From positions 62,001 through 126,000 of the forward strand of contig SKCR01023423.1 in the NCBI GenBank assembly GCA_019454045.1: DNA of 64,000 nucleotides, in the 5' to 3' direction. Positions within the stretch are counted from its first letter, which is position 1, and every line of letters starts with the position of its first letter. Origin of the DNA: Zanthoxylum bungeanum. Taxonomy: Eukaryota; Streptophyta; Magnoliopsida; Sapindales; Rutaceae. The translations under genes and the position numbers were made by a program. Below, piece after piece: positions 23,127 to 33,468 of this stretch. The notes below the pieces were generated by a model. It ran no database searches and was not told the origin of the DNA. It worked only from the letters and a program-made list of their open reading frames with translations.

Positions 23127-23450
23127 CATAGGATTCATTCCCGGATTTATTCCAAAACCGAGATTCATTCTCGGATTCATTCCAAAACTGGGATTCATTC
23201 TCGGATTCATTCCAAAACTGAGATTCATTCTCGGATTCATTCCAAAACTGGGATTCATTCCCGGATTCATTCCAAAACTGAGATTCATTCTCAGATTCAT
23301 TCCAAAACTGGGATTCATTCCAAAACTGGGATTCATTCCCGGATTCATTCCAAAACAGCGATTCATTCTCGGATTCATTCCAAAACTGAGATTCATTCTC
23401 GGATTCATTCCAAAACTGGGATTCATTCCCGGATTCATTCTAAAACTCCG
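23127..23450. repeat. 30-base tandem array, about 11 units
   Basis: The unit is GGATTCATTCTCGGATTCAT plus TCCAAAACTG, with exact 30-base spacing between 23161 and 23280. Because 30 is a multiple of three, every frame encodes a decapeptide repeat (GFIPGFIPKL-like on plus, MNPRMNLSFG-like on minus). The minus ORF is the element's sense strand, but the repeat alone explains its openness. Confidence 0.92.
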
Positions 23451-24285
23451 ACGATGTGGGCCTCGACCCTAAACCGATACTGATATGGGCCTCGCCCCCA
23501 TGCTGATACTGATGTGGGCCTCGCCCGCAGACTGATATTGATGCTTATGCTGAATGCGGGCCTCAACCCTGGGACTCATCCCCAAAAACTGCTGATAACG
23601 TGGGCCTCGCCCCTTGGGACTCATCTCTGAAAACTGATGCTGATGGGGGCCTCAACCCCGGGACTCATCCTTACAACTGATACTGATGATGACGTGGGCC
23701 TCGGCCCTGGGACTCATCCCCAAAACTGACATTGATGCTGATGTGGGCCCCGACCATAGGAATCATCCTTACAACTGATACTGAAGTGGGCCTCGGCCCT
23801 GGAATTCATCCTTACAAATGATACTGAAGTGGGCCTCGGCCCTGGAATTCATCCCCAAACTGAAACTGAAATGGGCCTCGGCCCTCGACTGATACTGATG
23901 TGGGCCTCGTCCCTGGGACTCATCCCCAAAACTGAAATGGGCCTCGGCCCTCGACTGATGTCGATGTGGGCCTTGGCCCTGGGACTCATCCCCAAAACTG
24001 AAACTGAAATGGGCCTAGGCCCTCGACTGATGCTGATGCGGGCCTTGCCCCCAAGCTGATACTGATATTGGCCTCGGCCCTGAGACTCATCCCCAAAACT
24101 GAAACTAAAATGGGCATTGGCCCTCGACTGATGCTGATGTGGGCCTCGCCCCCAACCTGATGCTGATATGGGCCTCGGCCCTAAGCTGATACTGATATGG
24201 GCCTCGGCCCTGAGACTCATCCCCGAAACTGAAACTGAAGTGGGCTTCGGCCCCGGGACTTATCCCGCAGAGTGCCGTACCCGGC
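23451..24285. repeat. Irregular tandem array, TGGGCCTCGGCCCTGGGACT family
   Basis: About twenty interspersed copies of TGGGCCTCGGCCCT followed by GGGACTCATCCCCAAAACTG or by short CTGATACTGATG-like spacers. It is GC-richer than its surroundings. Small ORFs on both strands are artefacts of the repeat. Confidence 0.85.
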
Positions 24286-25123
24286 AAAGACTGATAATGA
24301 TGCAAATGATTTATTTCAACTTACTATATTGCTCTTCTCGAGACAATCTTGATAGCTAAACATATTTTCGTCCTCAACGAATGCTTTGTGTCAAAACCAG
24401 AGAATCTTCAATGTACTTAATACACTTAACTCTGATCGTTTGAATAGGTGATCTGAACTAGACTCCTAGTGTGTGTGTGCCAGGGCTCTTTCGCAGCTTA
24501 GTCCTTAAGTAAGCCAACTTGGTGATTTCGTTTCAGAGAATCGAACCAATGGGTCTAACCAACCTGGATGTCTTAATCACATTCTGTGATTACTTCGACA
24601 TACTCAACATGATATGGTTTTCATCTTTTTCTTTTGTCTCTTTCTTTTCATTTTCATTTTTTTTCTTTTTTTTCTTTCTTTTCTTTTTCTGACACACCTA
24701 CCCTTTAAGGTAGCATTTCTCCTCATGGTGGTCCTAATACTCGCCCATGGGTAGCTTCACGCTTATCGGTTATAGGTGGTCTAATTTTTTTTTTATTTCA
24801 GAGACTTTTTTTCTTTATTTCCAACCATATCATATATCATAGCATTGGTAAACAAGTGTGGACACCCAGGCAAACGGTCATTCACTAATACATCATCTCT
24901 TCAACTAGTCACCTCGATAACTACTCAGGCTTCTACTGCTAGGATCCCGTAATCAAGTGCTCGTGAGTCTAACTGAGATCAATCCATTCAGAATATCGGA
25001 CGAGAGCATGTCTCGCACTTATCGTTTCTAGGGTTTCCCCTACATCATTCAATGTCATCACCGGACATATGTCTAACCATCAAAGACTTATCTCTCTCAT
25101 CATTTTTTATTTTTTATTTTTAT
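24286..25123. other. LARD internal non-coding stretch
   Basis: No gene is seen. It includes a pyrimidine-rich tract on plus (24625-24695, CTTTT-rich), i.e. purine-rich on the element's sense strand, and a T-rich patch at 24785-24815. It lies 3' of the LOG-like gene on the element's strand. Confidence 0.6.
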
Positions 25124-25815
25124 TTAAATAGCACAAAATAAACAAGATATTAATACATAAGACCAGAGGTTAAGATCCAGATTCAGTTTACGCTTTTTAC
25201 CACGATCGTCCTCGGACCATTTGATCTCGGAAAGGATAGGGTCCACATGCGGTTCAAAGGCCAAGATTTGGTCAATTAAATCTTGGGCAGTTCTGGCTGT
25301 AAAAAGGAGTTCGTTCACAGGTTTTGTTACGAACCCATTCCTTCGGTTGTCTTCAAGAAACACATAGAGAAAATCATAAAATCCATCAACGTTAAACAAT
25401 CCAAGAGGTTTTTGGTGTATGTTTAGGTTCGCCCAGATAGCACTGTATAAATTTCCTCCAACGTGCCCAAGCCTCCTAGTAGAGCAATAAAAGCATCCGC
25501 ACGGTTGATCATTTCCACCAGTCGCTCTGACATTCCCGGCACGATCAATTCTTCTCTGTTTGATGGTCCTATTAGATTCGCCTCCGCCAAAGGTTTTGGG
25601 ATGATTCCCAGAACTGGACTGCCTCCGTCACGTACAACCTTTGAAACAATTCCCATCAGTCCAAGATTGCCTCCACCGTATATTAAGTGCATATTCCGTT
25701 CAGCAATGACTCGACCAAATTCTTGTGCTGCCTCTATGTATTGTGGTTTAGTACACACACTGGTACCGCAAAACACACAAATGGTTTCAACTCGTCTTCT
25801 TGAAGTGGCTTCCAT
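25124..25815 (-). pseudogene. LOG-like cytokinin riboside 5'-monophosphate phosphoribohydrolase, captured in LARD
   Basis: LOG enzymes release active cytokinin bases from their riboside monophosphates in the cytosol and nucleus (family knowledge). From the ATG at 25815: ICVFCGTSVCTKPQYIEAA, LIYGGGNLGLMGIVSKVV, VLGIIPKPL and MSERLVEMINRADAFIAL, then the lysine-decarboxylase-like motif. That motif reads LGGLGTLEE here instead of PGGxGTxxE, a CCA-to-CTA change that removes the proline. A one-base loss near 25435 closes the frame (ORF ends GRT at 25423). The rest resumes in the next frame with FNVDGFYDFL...TARTAQDLIDQILAFEP and an unusual tail GKKRKLNLDLNL. There are no introns, although plant LOG genes normally have several. 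It is sense-oriented relative to the LARD. Confidence 0.85.
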
Positions 25816-26282
25816 TTTCTCTCTTTTACTCGGATGTATATTTGAATGTGTTGAGGAGAGAAATATTGAGCTGAATTTATAGTACTTAAAAAAGATGAGT
25901 AATAATTGTACTAATACCTTTCACCGAATGGTGGTTAGCTAAACCACAAAAGAGGTCACGAGAAGTCAAAAGGTCACTGGATCCTATCTACGAAAACAAC
26001 AAAAGAAATCGTGAAATGTCAAAAAGTCGTGGATTCTATCCACGAAAATAAAAGAAAATACCAAAAGAAGTCCTAAAAGGTCAAAAGTTGTGGATCATGT
26101 CCACGAAAATAACAAAAGAAGGCAAATCAAAGTAATAATTAAAGCAAAGGAATCATGTACTCAATACGCCTCTTGCTTGGCATAAGTTCATTATGATGTG
26201 TCTCATGAATTCTTCTTTTACTCTGCCACCACTAATGAATTAGCTCCCATCTTTGTAATTGCCAAGCACCATTCCCTCTGTC
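25816..26282. other. Upstream stretch of the LOG-like gene
   Basis: AT-rich. It contains three similar blocks of about 55-70 bases, with GTGGATCCTATCCACGAAAA-like text and AAAAGAAGTC/GTCAAAAGG motifs, at about 25960-26115. A TATAGTACTTAA-like element lies near 25878 on plus. No coding evidence is seen. Confidence 0.5.
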
Positions 26283-26889
26283 TTAAAACGTTATGTCTTT
26301 GCTTTTACCTACCAAAATAACACACAAAATTAAAAATTCTACGACATGTATACACAAAACATGAAAATAGAAATCGCAACAAAGTGCATGGGTTGCCTCC
26401 CTGTTAGCACTAAATTCATCGTCTTCAGCCAGACATGACCGAAATCCATCTGTCAATGTGTCTTCAATGTCATCCTCAGTGCCTGTGTCACCTTTTGATC
26501 TTTGCCGCTTTCTTTTCATCGCAACAAAGTGTATGGGTTGCCTCCCTGTTAGCACTAAATTCATCGTCTTCAGCTAGACATGACTGAAATCCATCTGTCA
26601 ATGTGTCTTCAATGTCATCCTCAGTGCTTGTGTCCTTTTGATCTTTACCGCTTCTTTTTCTTTTTTTTTCCTTTAAACCTGCGAATACAAGACAATAGAA
26701 TAAAGATATGTGCATGTAATGTATACGTATGCAAGTGTAGAGGTCCTCCCTGTTCATGATGGGTGAGACCCTCATTGTGCTCCTCGGCGCCATATGTCTC
26801 TGGTCGTCCTTTTCTAGTTCTCTTTTTCTGTTTAAAACCTGCAAACATATGACAAACACAAGAATTACAAGTACGTTACGTGTATGCAT
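26283..26889 (-). CDS. Hypothetical exon-like ORFs of the LARD (basic-acidic repeats)
   Basis: I do not recognise a family. Sense-strand frames contain a Lys/Arg-rich segment (KQKKRTRKGRPETYGAEE) and the duplicated acidic segment described for 26374-26663. Two acceptor-like junctions occur, TTTGCAG|GTTTTAAAC near 26837 and TTCGCAG|GTTTAAAGG near 26683, each followed by a basic stretch. The layout therefore looks like short repeated exons with introns of about 90-100 bases. A protein with nuclear-type basic clusters is conceivable, but the openness could be accidental. Confidence 0.35.
26374..26663 (-). repeat. Tandem duplication, 145-base unit, in a coding-like frame
   Basis: The block starting TCGCAACAAAGTGCATGGG at 26374 recurs at 26519 with about ten differences, spacing 145 bases. 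On the element's sense strand each copy encodes TEDDIEDTLTDGF(R/Q)SCLAEDDEFSANREAT. Each copy is preceded by a basic run (KRKRQRSKGD or KKRSGKDQK). Conservation of the frame between copies suggests it was once an exon. Confidence 0.8.
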
Positions 26890-27035
26890 GGATGAATTTC
26901 CTATCCCGTTGGGTTAGGTCTTCCGCCAATTCTCTTGGTGACTGCTCAGTCTTCTCTCCCTCAGGCTAAATACAGCTTTAGTCTGTTAACATTTGATCGG
27001 CTCGGTGAACTCATTCTCTTTTAAATCTGATAGTC

Positions 27036-27266
27036 TCACTGCCCTGTTTCCCATTGCTGAATGACTATACTATCTTTTCTGCTTACTTCTTCCGAGGATT
27101 CCTCGATGGTCTTTCCATTCTGATTGTAAAACTTTCTGTTATCGGCTATACCGGGTACGGTCAAACTGGCCACAACGTTAGTCAGAACTTGCAACATCTC
27201 AATAATTTCAGTTACTTTAATCTCCAATTGATCCAGGCAGGATCTCTCGTTTGCTAACTTGCTCAT
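27036..27266 (-). CDS. Hypothetical 76-residue ORF of the LARD
   Basis: MSKLANERSCLDQLEIKV, then TEIIEMLQVLTNVVASL with hydrophobic spacing compatible with a short coiled coil, then a polar tail (EESSEEVSRKD). It lies on the element's sense strand about 150 bases upstream of the basic-acidic ORFs and could be the first exon of the same unit. No family is recognised. Confidence 0.3.
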   Translation of the reverse strand: MSKLANERSCLDQLEIKVTEIIEMLQVLTNVVASLTVPGIADNRKFYNQNGKTIEESSEEVSRKDSIVIQQWETGQ

Positions 27267-27429
27267 GTTGACTGACGGTCTCTTGACGAGTCTCTCTGCT
27301 TTCCTAACCCAACGGGAATCTATGATGGTTTTTAAGACACAAAAGGGTTAACATGATGCGTGTATGCATGAGTGCATGTCATGTATGCGATGTATGAAAT
27401 AAATGAGCTTATAAAAGAATTTGCACTAA

Positions 27430-27900
27430 TTGGCCCATTATCATTTTAAAGTGTTCAATCATATTATTGTGCGGTGCAAACTTGTCTCAGTTGAAAAGAC
27501 CCAACAGGTGTATACTTTTGCGATAACATGGCTAAACAACTTCAAATGATAAGCGGCCCAAACACAAAACGGCCCATCGTTATTTTAGAAGCTTTTGGCT
27601 CAATTGTCAAAGGACGCGAAGTTGTCCCAGTTTAAATGGCCCAACAAGTTCATATCTCTTGACAAGAGGTCCAACTGAATCCAAATGACAATGGTCCTAA
27701 GCATAAACATAAAGAAACAATTTCTACAGAGTGGCCCATCGGCATTTTAGAAACTCTTAGCCCAATTGTCATAAGATACAAACTCATCCCAGTTTAAATG
27801 GCCCAACAAGTTCGCATTTCTGGCAAGAAACCCAACTGCATCCAAATGAAGATGGTCCACAAGCACAAACATAAAGAGGTAACTTTTATGGGTCATGCAA
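27430..27900. repeat. Three diverged units of about 160 bases
   Basis: Blocks with GGCCCATCGTTATTTTAGAA, TTTAAATGGCCCAACAAGTT and AACTGCATCCAAATGA recur at about 27430 (most diverged), 27570 and 27732. This is near the 5' end of the LARD internal region. Flanking DNA to 28393 shows no gene. Confidence 0.75.
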
Positions 27901-28393
27901 CAATGGTTCGCATGTAGGTTTAAAAGAATGTAAACAAAGGCTCTCGCCGACGAAGGATTGCCCACAACTAGGACTCCCCACTCAAGGGTTCAAACGACCA
28001 AGTGAACACACCTTTTTTATACCTTACGGTACGTGCCAACAAGTTATGGTATGTGACTAACTGTCAAATGGATTTCCCGTTGTAGATTCCCCAGAGGGAG
28101 GGTGGAGCGAGGCTCTCTTAAGTACCCAAGCCCCTTAGGCTCTTATCGCTTGGTGACAGGAATAAACAACGAGTCCTCCAAATTAGTCTATCATAATGAG
28201 CTACGGGTGAATGATTATCTATGTGCATTCACAGATTTTCCTTATAGAAAGATAGTGAGTGAAGGAAAACACCAAACCATCACCTAGCTTTAAAAATGCC
28301 TTTAATTAAACTCCTTAAACCCATTGTAGACATGATTAATTAAAACACAAATCACAAACATTACAAGATATTATTTCGGGGCCGATTCTCTAT

Positions 28394-28411
28394 CCCCAGT
28401 GGAGTCGCCAG
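28394..28411 (-). other. Primer-binding-site-like sequence of the LARD
   Basis: On the minus strand TGGCGACTCCACTGGGGA follows the LTR end after two bases. TGGCGACTC... is a frequent primer-binding form in plant LTR elements. It fixes the minus orientation together with the PPT at about 22205-22220. Confidence 0.65.
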
Positions 28412-29870
28412 ACTGTAGGACACAGAAACTGGACGAGGCATGCTGTTCCGGGCTCGCGACCCGGTTGGGAGTACGGAGTAGCCCGCGGGGGACTAAACCA
28501 AAGAATAAAAGGAGTCGCCACCCGGTGTGAACCGGAAAATGAGATTTAAGGCCGCACTCACCCCTCGCAAGGGAAGACCTCAAACCGTTGGGTTCGGAAT
28601 GGTCCCTTACTTATGTCGTTTGTAATGAATGGATTTGTGCAATATTAACCAAGTCTACACAACATGCTTAAGAACAACCTATTAACCATGCATAAAACAA
28701 CATCATGCTAAACAACCTAATCATGCATAGGAAAATAAATATATACTAAACAATCAAATCATGCTCAAGCACAACCAACTAGTCATGCATTAAACATCAT
28801 ACTAAACAACCTAATCATGCATAGGAAAATAAATATCATACTAGACAATTAAATCATACTCAAGCACAACCAACTAGTCATGCATAAAACTATAACATAT
28901 TAAACATCCTAATCATGCATAAAGCAATAATAAACTTAAACGAATACATCATGCTTAGAAAATAAATAACGGAAATATGATAAAATGGTGCCCTCAGGTC
29001 TTACCTTTTAAGTCATTTTCCGGGAGTGCGTTCCACGGTGCCGGAAGGGATATCGTTTTGTTGTTTTCACTGGTCCGCTGTTTCTACTATTTTCACAGGT
29101 TCACTGTTTTCTCTGTTTTCACTGGTACGCTGTTTCCGCTATTTTCATGGGTCCGTTGTTTCTACTGTTTTGTCCGTTTTCACTTGCGGTTTTCACTCAC
29201 TGTTTTCTTTGTTTTCACCGCAGTTTCTTAGTCTATTTTTGGGGATATTGCTCACTGTTTTCGGCTTGGTGAGGGGCTGTTTCGGGACGATTTTTTTGGG
29301 CAGATTTGAGGTGTTTGTTGTCTTGGGCAGTGGGGCTGGTGCGTGCTTTGTTGTTGTCGGTTTGAGAGTTCCTAGTGAGGCACGTTTTTTGCTTCCATTA
29401 TCAAGGCTGCTTTTGTCGGTTTGGTGGCTTGTTGTGTTGGCTTATTTTGTTCGTTTTTGTTGCTATGTTAGAGAAAATAGAGAGGTCGCTGGTTGAAAGG
29501 TTAGGGCTGAAGTGGTGCTTTAGGGTTTGTGTCTCTTGTGTGTGTCTTTGTTGGTCACGGTGAGAAGAGAGACGTGTGAGTGGTCTGTGAGGAGAGAGGG
29601 TGTGGGTGTCGACAGAGATGGATGAGAGAGAGAGACCAGTGTGGCCGTCTATGGTTCTTTTGGTTTTGTTGATCTGTGATGATGCCGAGTCTCTAAGGTC
29701 TTATTGTTTGTGTTTGGTGAATGTGTGGCTGCCGTGTATGGCTGGAAGAGTGTTCCGTGGTTCCGTGAGAGAGGGATGTGCGTTGAGGGGTGGCTGGTCA
29801 GAGGGTGTTTGTGGATGAGGGCGTGAAGGTGTTGAGCTGCTGTGAAGGGGGCTTATTTACCGAGAGAGGG

Positions 29871-31684
29871 TGCCAAAAACTTGACCGGCGTAAACACACA
29901 CGTATAACGCAAGCGCACGTATCGTTCAAGTAGTAGAAAAATATCGATCCCACGAGGACTTAATTCATACTGTTGTTATTAATTGTTGATACTATTTATC
30001 TACAAATATCTAATTATAGGGAGAAGGGAATTGATTGCTTGAAATGATTTGATTTGTAGATTTACAAATAAATAAAATGACAAAAGATAAAAGAAAATAC
30101 TAAGGAAAATAAAAGACTTAAAGATCTAGGGTTGTGAATCATTTTAATATCTTTAAGAAGATGAAGTAGTTAAATCATAGTTGGGTAAATTATTGAATTA
30201 TTAATCTGGAACACTAAATTATGTAAAAGCCTCTTTCGAATGATCATTTACAAATACCTAGTTATAATCCAATTGAATCATATGTCTATGTCAATTAAAT
30301 TACCTAGATTCATTAAGGTTAAGTTCCAATTAAGACTACCCCCGCCCGACAGGTATATTCCTATCCTGTAAGGAAATATATTAAAGGGTTATCTATCCTT
30401 AAGGAATATCGTGGGTTGTTGAGACTAAGGTCTTAAACTTAAAATCTATATGTCTAGTTCATTTTAAGTTTACCTAATCAATTTTATTAGTGATCAGTTA
30501 ATAAAAAGCATTAAGATTATGACTCAACAAATAACTCTTTAATTACCCAAACTATAATCTAACCCTTTTTAAATACGGTGATATTAGAAATCATCATACC
30601 CTGGAATACTAACTTAGTTACAACACATAGTTAGGACAAGTAAAAAGACATAAAAATAAATAAATACAGAAAAATAAATAAAATGCTAAGGAACAAGGAA
30701 TTAACTTCTACTAAATACTATTTAGAAATCTCCCATAAATATAATATATACTTGTGATAATTTTATCAACCAGCCATAAAGGCGGTAATATTTGTTATTA
30801 AACCAGCCATAAAGGCGGAACAGAAATATATCAGCCATAAAGGCGAATAATTATTTAATAACCAACCGACCAATATGGCGGTATCCTTATTAAGTCCGGT
30901 TTATATATTATATTTTAGGGAGATTAAACTAAAAAGCAATAGTAAAAGAATTACATTTTTACCTTAGCGGTGAAAAGTTACCTCCACATAGTAAATAGTA
31001 AAAATTGTAAGAAGTAAGAAAGTAAAATTACTATTACTATTAAAAAGTAATTAAAAATATTTACAAAACTTAAACTAAAATATTCTAGAGAGAGAAGCTC
31101 TCAATTTAGAACTAAGAAAAGAGAGAGAAAGGTGTAATTGAAACTGAAAATTCGCTCTGAATTTATAAGCCCCGGTAGGCTCCCAGCGTCGGACCGCGTA
31201 AGGCTTGCGTGTCGCGACGCGCTGACGTGTCGACTTCTGATTGGTTCGGCACCTGGCTGAAGGCGGCATCGTTAAATTCTTGACACGTGGCACGGCGGCT
31301 GAAGATGGCGGCTCGTTGAATTGCTGACACGTGGCACGCGGTGCACGTTAGCAGATCTTCTGTGATGGTGACACGTGGTATGGTGCATGTTAGCAAAGTC
31401 AAACTTCTCAAATTCTGACCCGTTGACCAGGCGCATGTTAGCAGATTCGGCGCATGTTGGGCGTCGCGACGCCATGGGTTTGAGCGGCGCGACGCTGAAA
31501 ATTACGAAAATGCCTTTTTTTGCCAAATTTCACAGTTTTGCTCCAAATCACCTCCAGAATGTCCTGAAACTTTATTTACCTACAAAATAACACAAAACAC
31601 ATCAAAATATTCACAAAACTCAAGAAACTATACAAAATATTAAGTTAAATGAGTGGGAAATAGTGATACATTTATCACTCATCA
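29871..31684. mobile_element. Unclassified 1.8-kb insertion (possible solo LTR)
   Basis: Defined by comparison with the uninterrupted LTR: sequence from TGCCAAAAACTTGACCGG to TTTATCACTCATCA is absent there. Ends TG...CA suit a solo LTR, but no matching 5-base duplication is found; the other LTR has TACG at the site. It contains four copies of CCAGCCATAAAGGCGG-like text (30770-30890) and several GACACGTGGCACG blocks (31200-31380). No domain is seen; the ORFs at 31163-31590 overlap in several frames and look accidental. Confidence 0.75.
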
Positions 31685-31965
31685 TCTGCATGAGGTTCAA
31701 GTTTGGTTAGTTTGTGGCTTATTAGTGTTGGTTCATCTTGGCAGTGGATGGATGTCAAATGAAGAGCTCATCCTCCGTTTTGTCACGGCTTGAGATGTGT
31801 AGTTTGTTAATGATGCAAGGTGGCGTTTTGGTTCTTTGTCGATGTGGTGAGGCTGCTTATGTGAGGTGGAGTGGGCTGTTTAGGCACTGAAGGCAATGGG
31901 TGGCTAAGGGGCTGTTGATGAAAGTTGATCAAGATGATGAAGATCAAGGGTTGTGGTTTTGGTTT

Positions 31966-32603
31966 TGTGGATGCTGGATTTCGGCCGAGGTCCACAATCA
32001 GAATTTGTAGGTTGGGAGCACCAGCGATCCTGCAAAACAAAGCGGAATGAGCGGGAGTAGACTACCCACCGGTGTGGTGGGTGTCGGGGGCACTCCGACG
32101 CTCAAGTCAGTAGTGTGTAAAGAGCAGTGAATAAGTAAATATGTGAAGTAAGGTTTGATATTACCTTAACTTTCTCTGGATGGCCGTGAGGGCGAAGAAA
32201 TTTGGTTAGGAAATATAAAAAGCTAAAAGAATTTAGAATAGAGAAGAATAAGAAGCTTAGAAGGCTAAGTATGAGAGCTCCAAACTCAGATGCCCTATCT
32301 CTTGAATTACGCTGCTATTTATAAGTGCAAATGATTGCCTTTAGCAGTTGGCATAAACCCATTATATGCTAAGATATATTTATTTAATGATCAGAAGTGG
32401 AGTAGGATAATCATGTTTAGGGAAATTGGGAATCGGTTGGTAAAGACTTGGCTTTATGCGTGAATCAATGGGAATAAAGTTTTTAATGGGTATTCTCTTG
32501 GGCTTTCATCTCTGGGCTTTAGTCTTTATTTTCAAGCTTTGTATAATATTTGGGGTTTAAGGTAAAAGACGGTTTTGCCCCTGGCCCAAATTTGGCACGT
32601 ACA
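31966..32603 (-). repeat. 3' LTR of Tat element
   Basis: 638 bases. It matches 41897-42535 almost perfectly, with a handful of substitutions (for example TTTCGGCC/TTTCGACC) and a one-base indel, implying a recent insertion. The adjoining 32604-32804 is AT-rich spacer containing the PPT (AGAGTAAGGGACAAAC on minus). Confidence 0.95.
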
Positions 32604-32804
32604 GTTTGTCCCTTACTCTTTAAGTCAAAAAGTTTTTGTCTTAGAGAGTATATACTTTTACGTCGTATGACATTATCATAAAAGCGTGTGATAAGAAGGT
32701 ATCACCTTTTATAAGAGTATGTACAAACGCGGGTTCTGGAATATATCGTATGCGTCAACTGGCCAGAGGAAGTTATAGTCCTAGATTTTGATTCGACTTT
32801 GACT

Positions 32805-33463
32805 CATGGGGAATATTCTTTGGTTGGCTGAACCAAATGCTAGTTTAGGAATACACTTGATTCGACAAGAGTCATGGGGATTGTCCCTTAGTCGACTGAA
32901 CCAAACGATGATTCAGGAGTGCACTTGACTCGACAAGAGTCATGGGGATTGTCCCTTGGTCGACTGAACCAAACGCAGGTTCAGGAGTATACTTGACTCG
33001 ACAAGAGTCATGGGGATTGTCCCTTGGTCGACTGAACCAAACGCAGGTTCAGGAGTATACTTGACTCGACAAGAGTCATGGGGATTGTCCCTTGGTCGAC
33101 TGAACCAAACACTGATTCAGGAGTTCACTTGACTCGACAAGAGTCATGGGGATTGTCCCTCGGTCGACTGAACCAAACGCAGGTTCAGGAGTATACTCGA
33201 CTCGACAAGAGTCATGGGGATTGTCCCTTGGTCGACTGAACCAAACGCAGGTTCAGGAGTATACTTGACTCGACAAGAGTCATGGGGATTGTCCCTTGGT
33301 CGACTGAACCAAACACTGATTCAAGAGTTCACTTGACTCGACAAGAGTCATGGGGATTGTCCCTTGGTCGACTGAACCAAACGCAGGTTCAGGAGTATAC
33401 TTGACTCGACAAGAGTCATGGGGATTGTCCCTTGGTTGACAGAACCAAACGCAGGTTTAGGAG
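32805..33463. repeat. 68-base tandem array, left part (about 9-10 units)
   Basis: The unit is CTTGACTCGACAAGAGTCAT then GGGGATTGTCCCTTGGTCGA and CTGAACCAAACGCAGGTTCA with a short GGAGTATA spacer. Spacing is exactly 68 (starts 32924, 32992, 33060). Each unit contains a near-perfect inverted pair GACTCGACAAGAGTC. It continues after the solo LTR at 35949. Confidence 0.95.
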
Positions 33464-33468
33464 TATAC

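Noticed and set aside
23010..24305. Long repetitive ORFs on both strands (decapeptide and GPRP-like repeats)
   Set aside because: Period-three array and GC-rich repeat; no start context or domain. Kept only as a finding about the repeat.
25463..25882. 139-codon plus-strand ORF
   Set aside because: Exact antisense shadow of the LOG-like gene; no domain.
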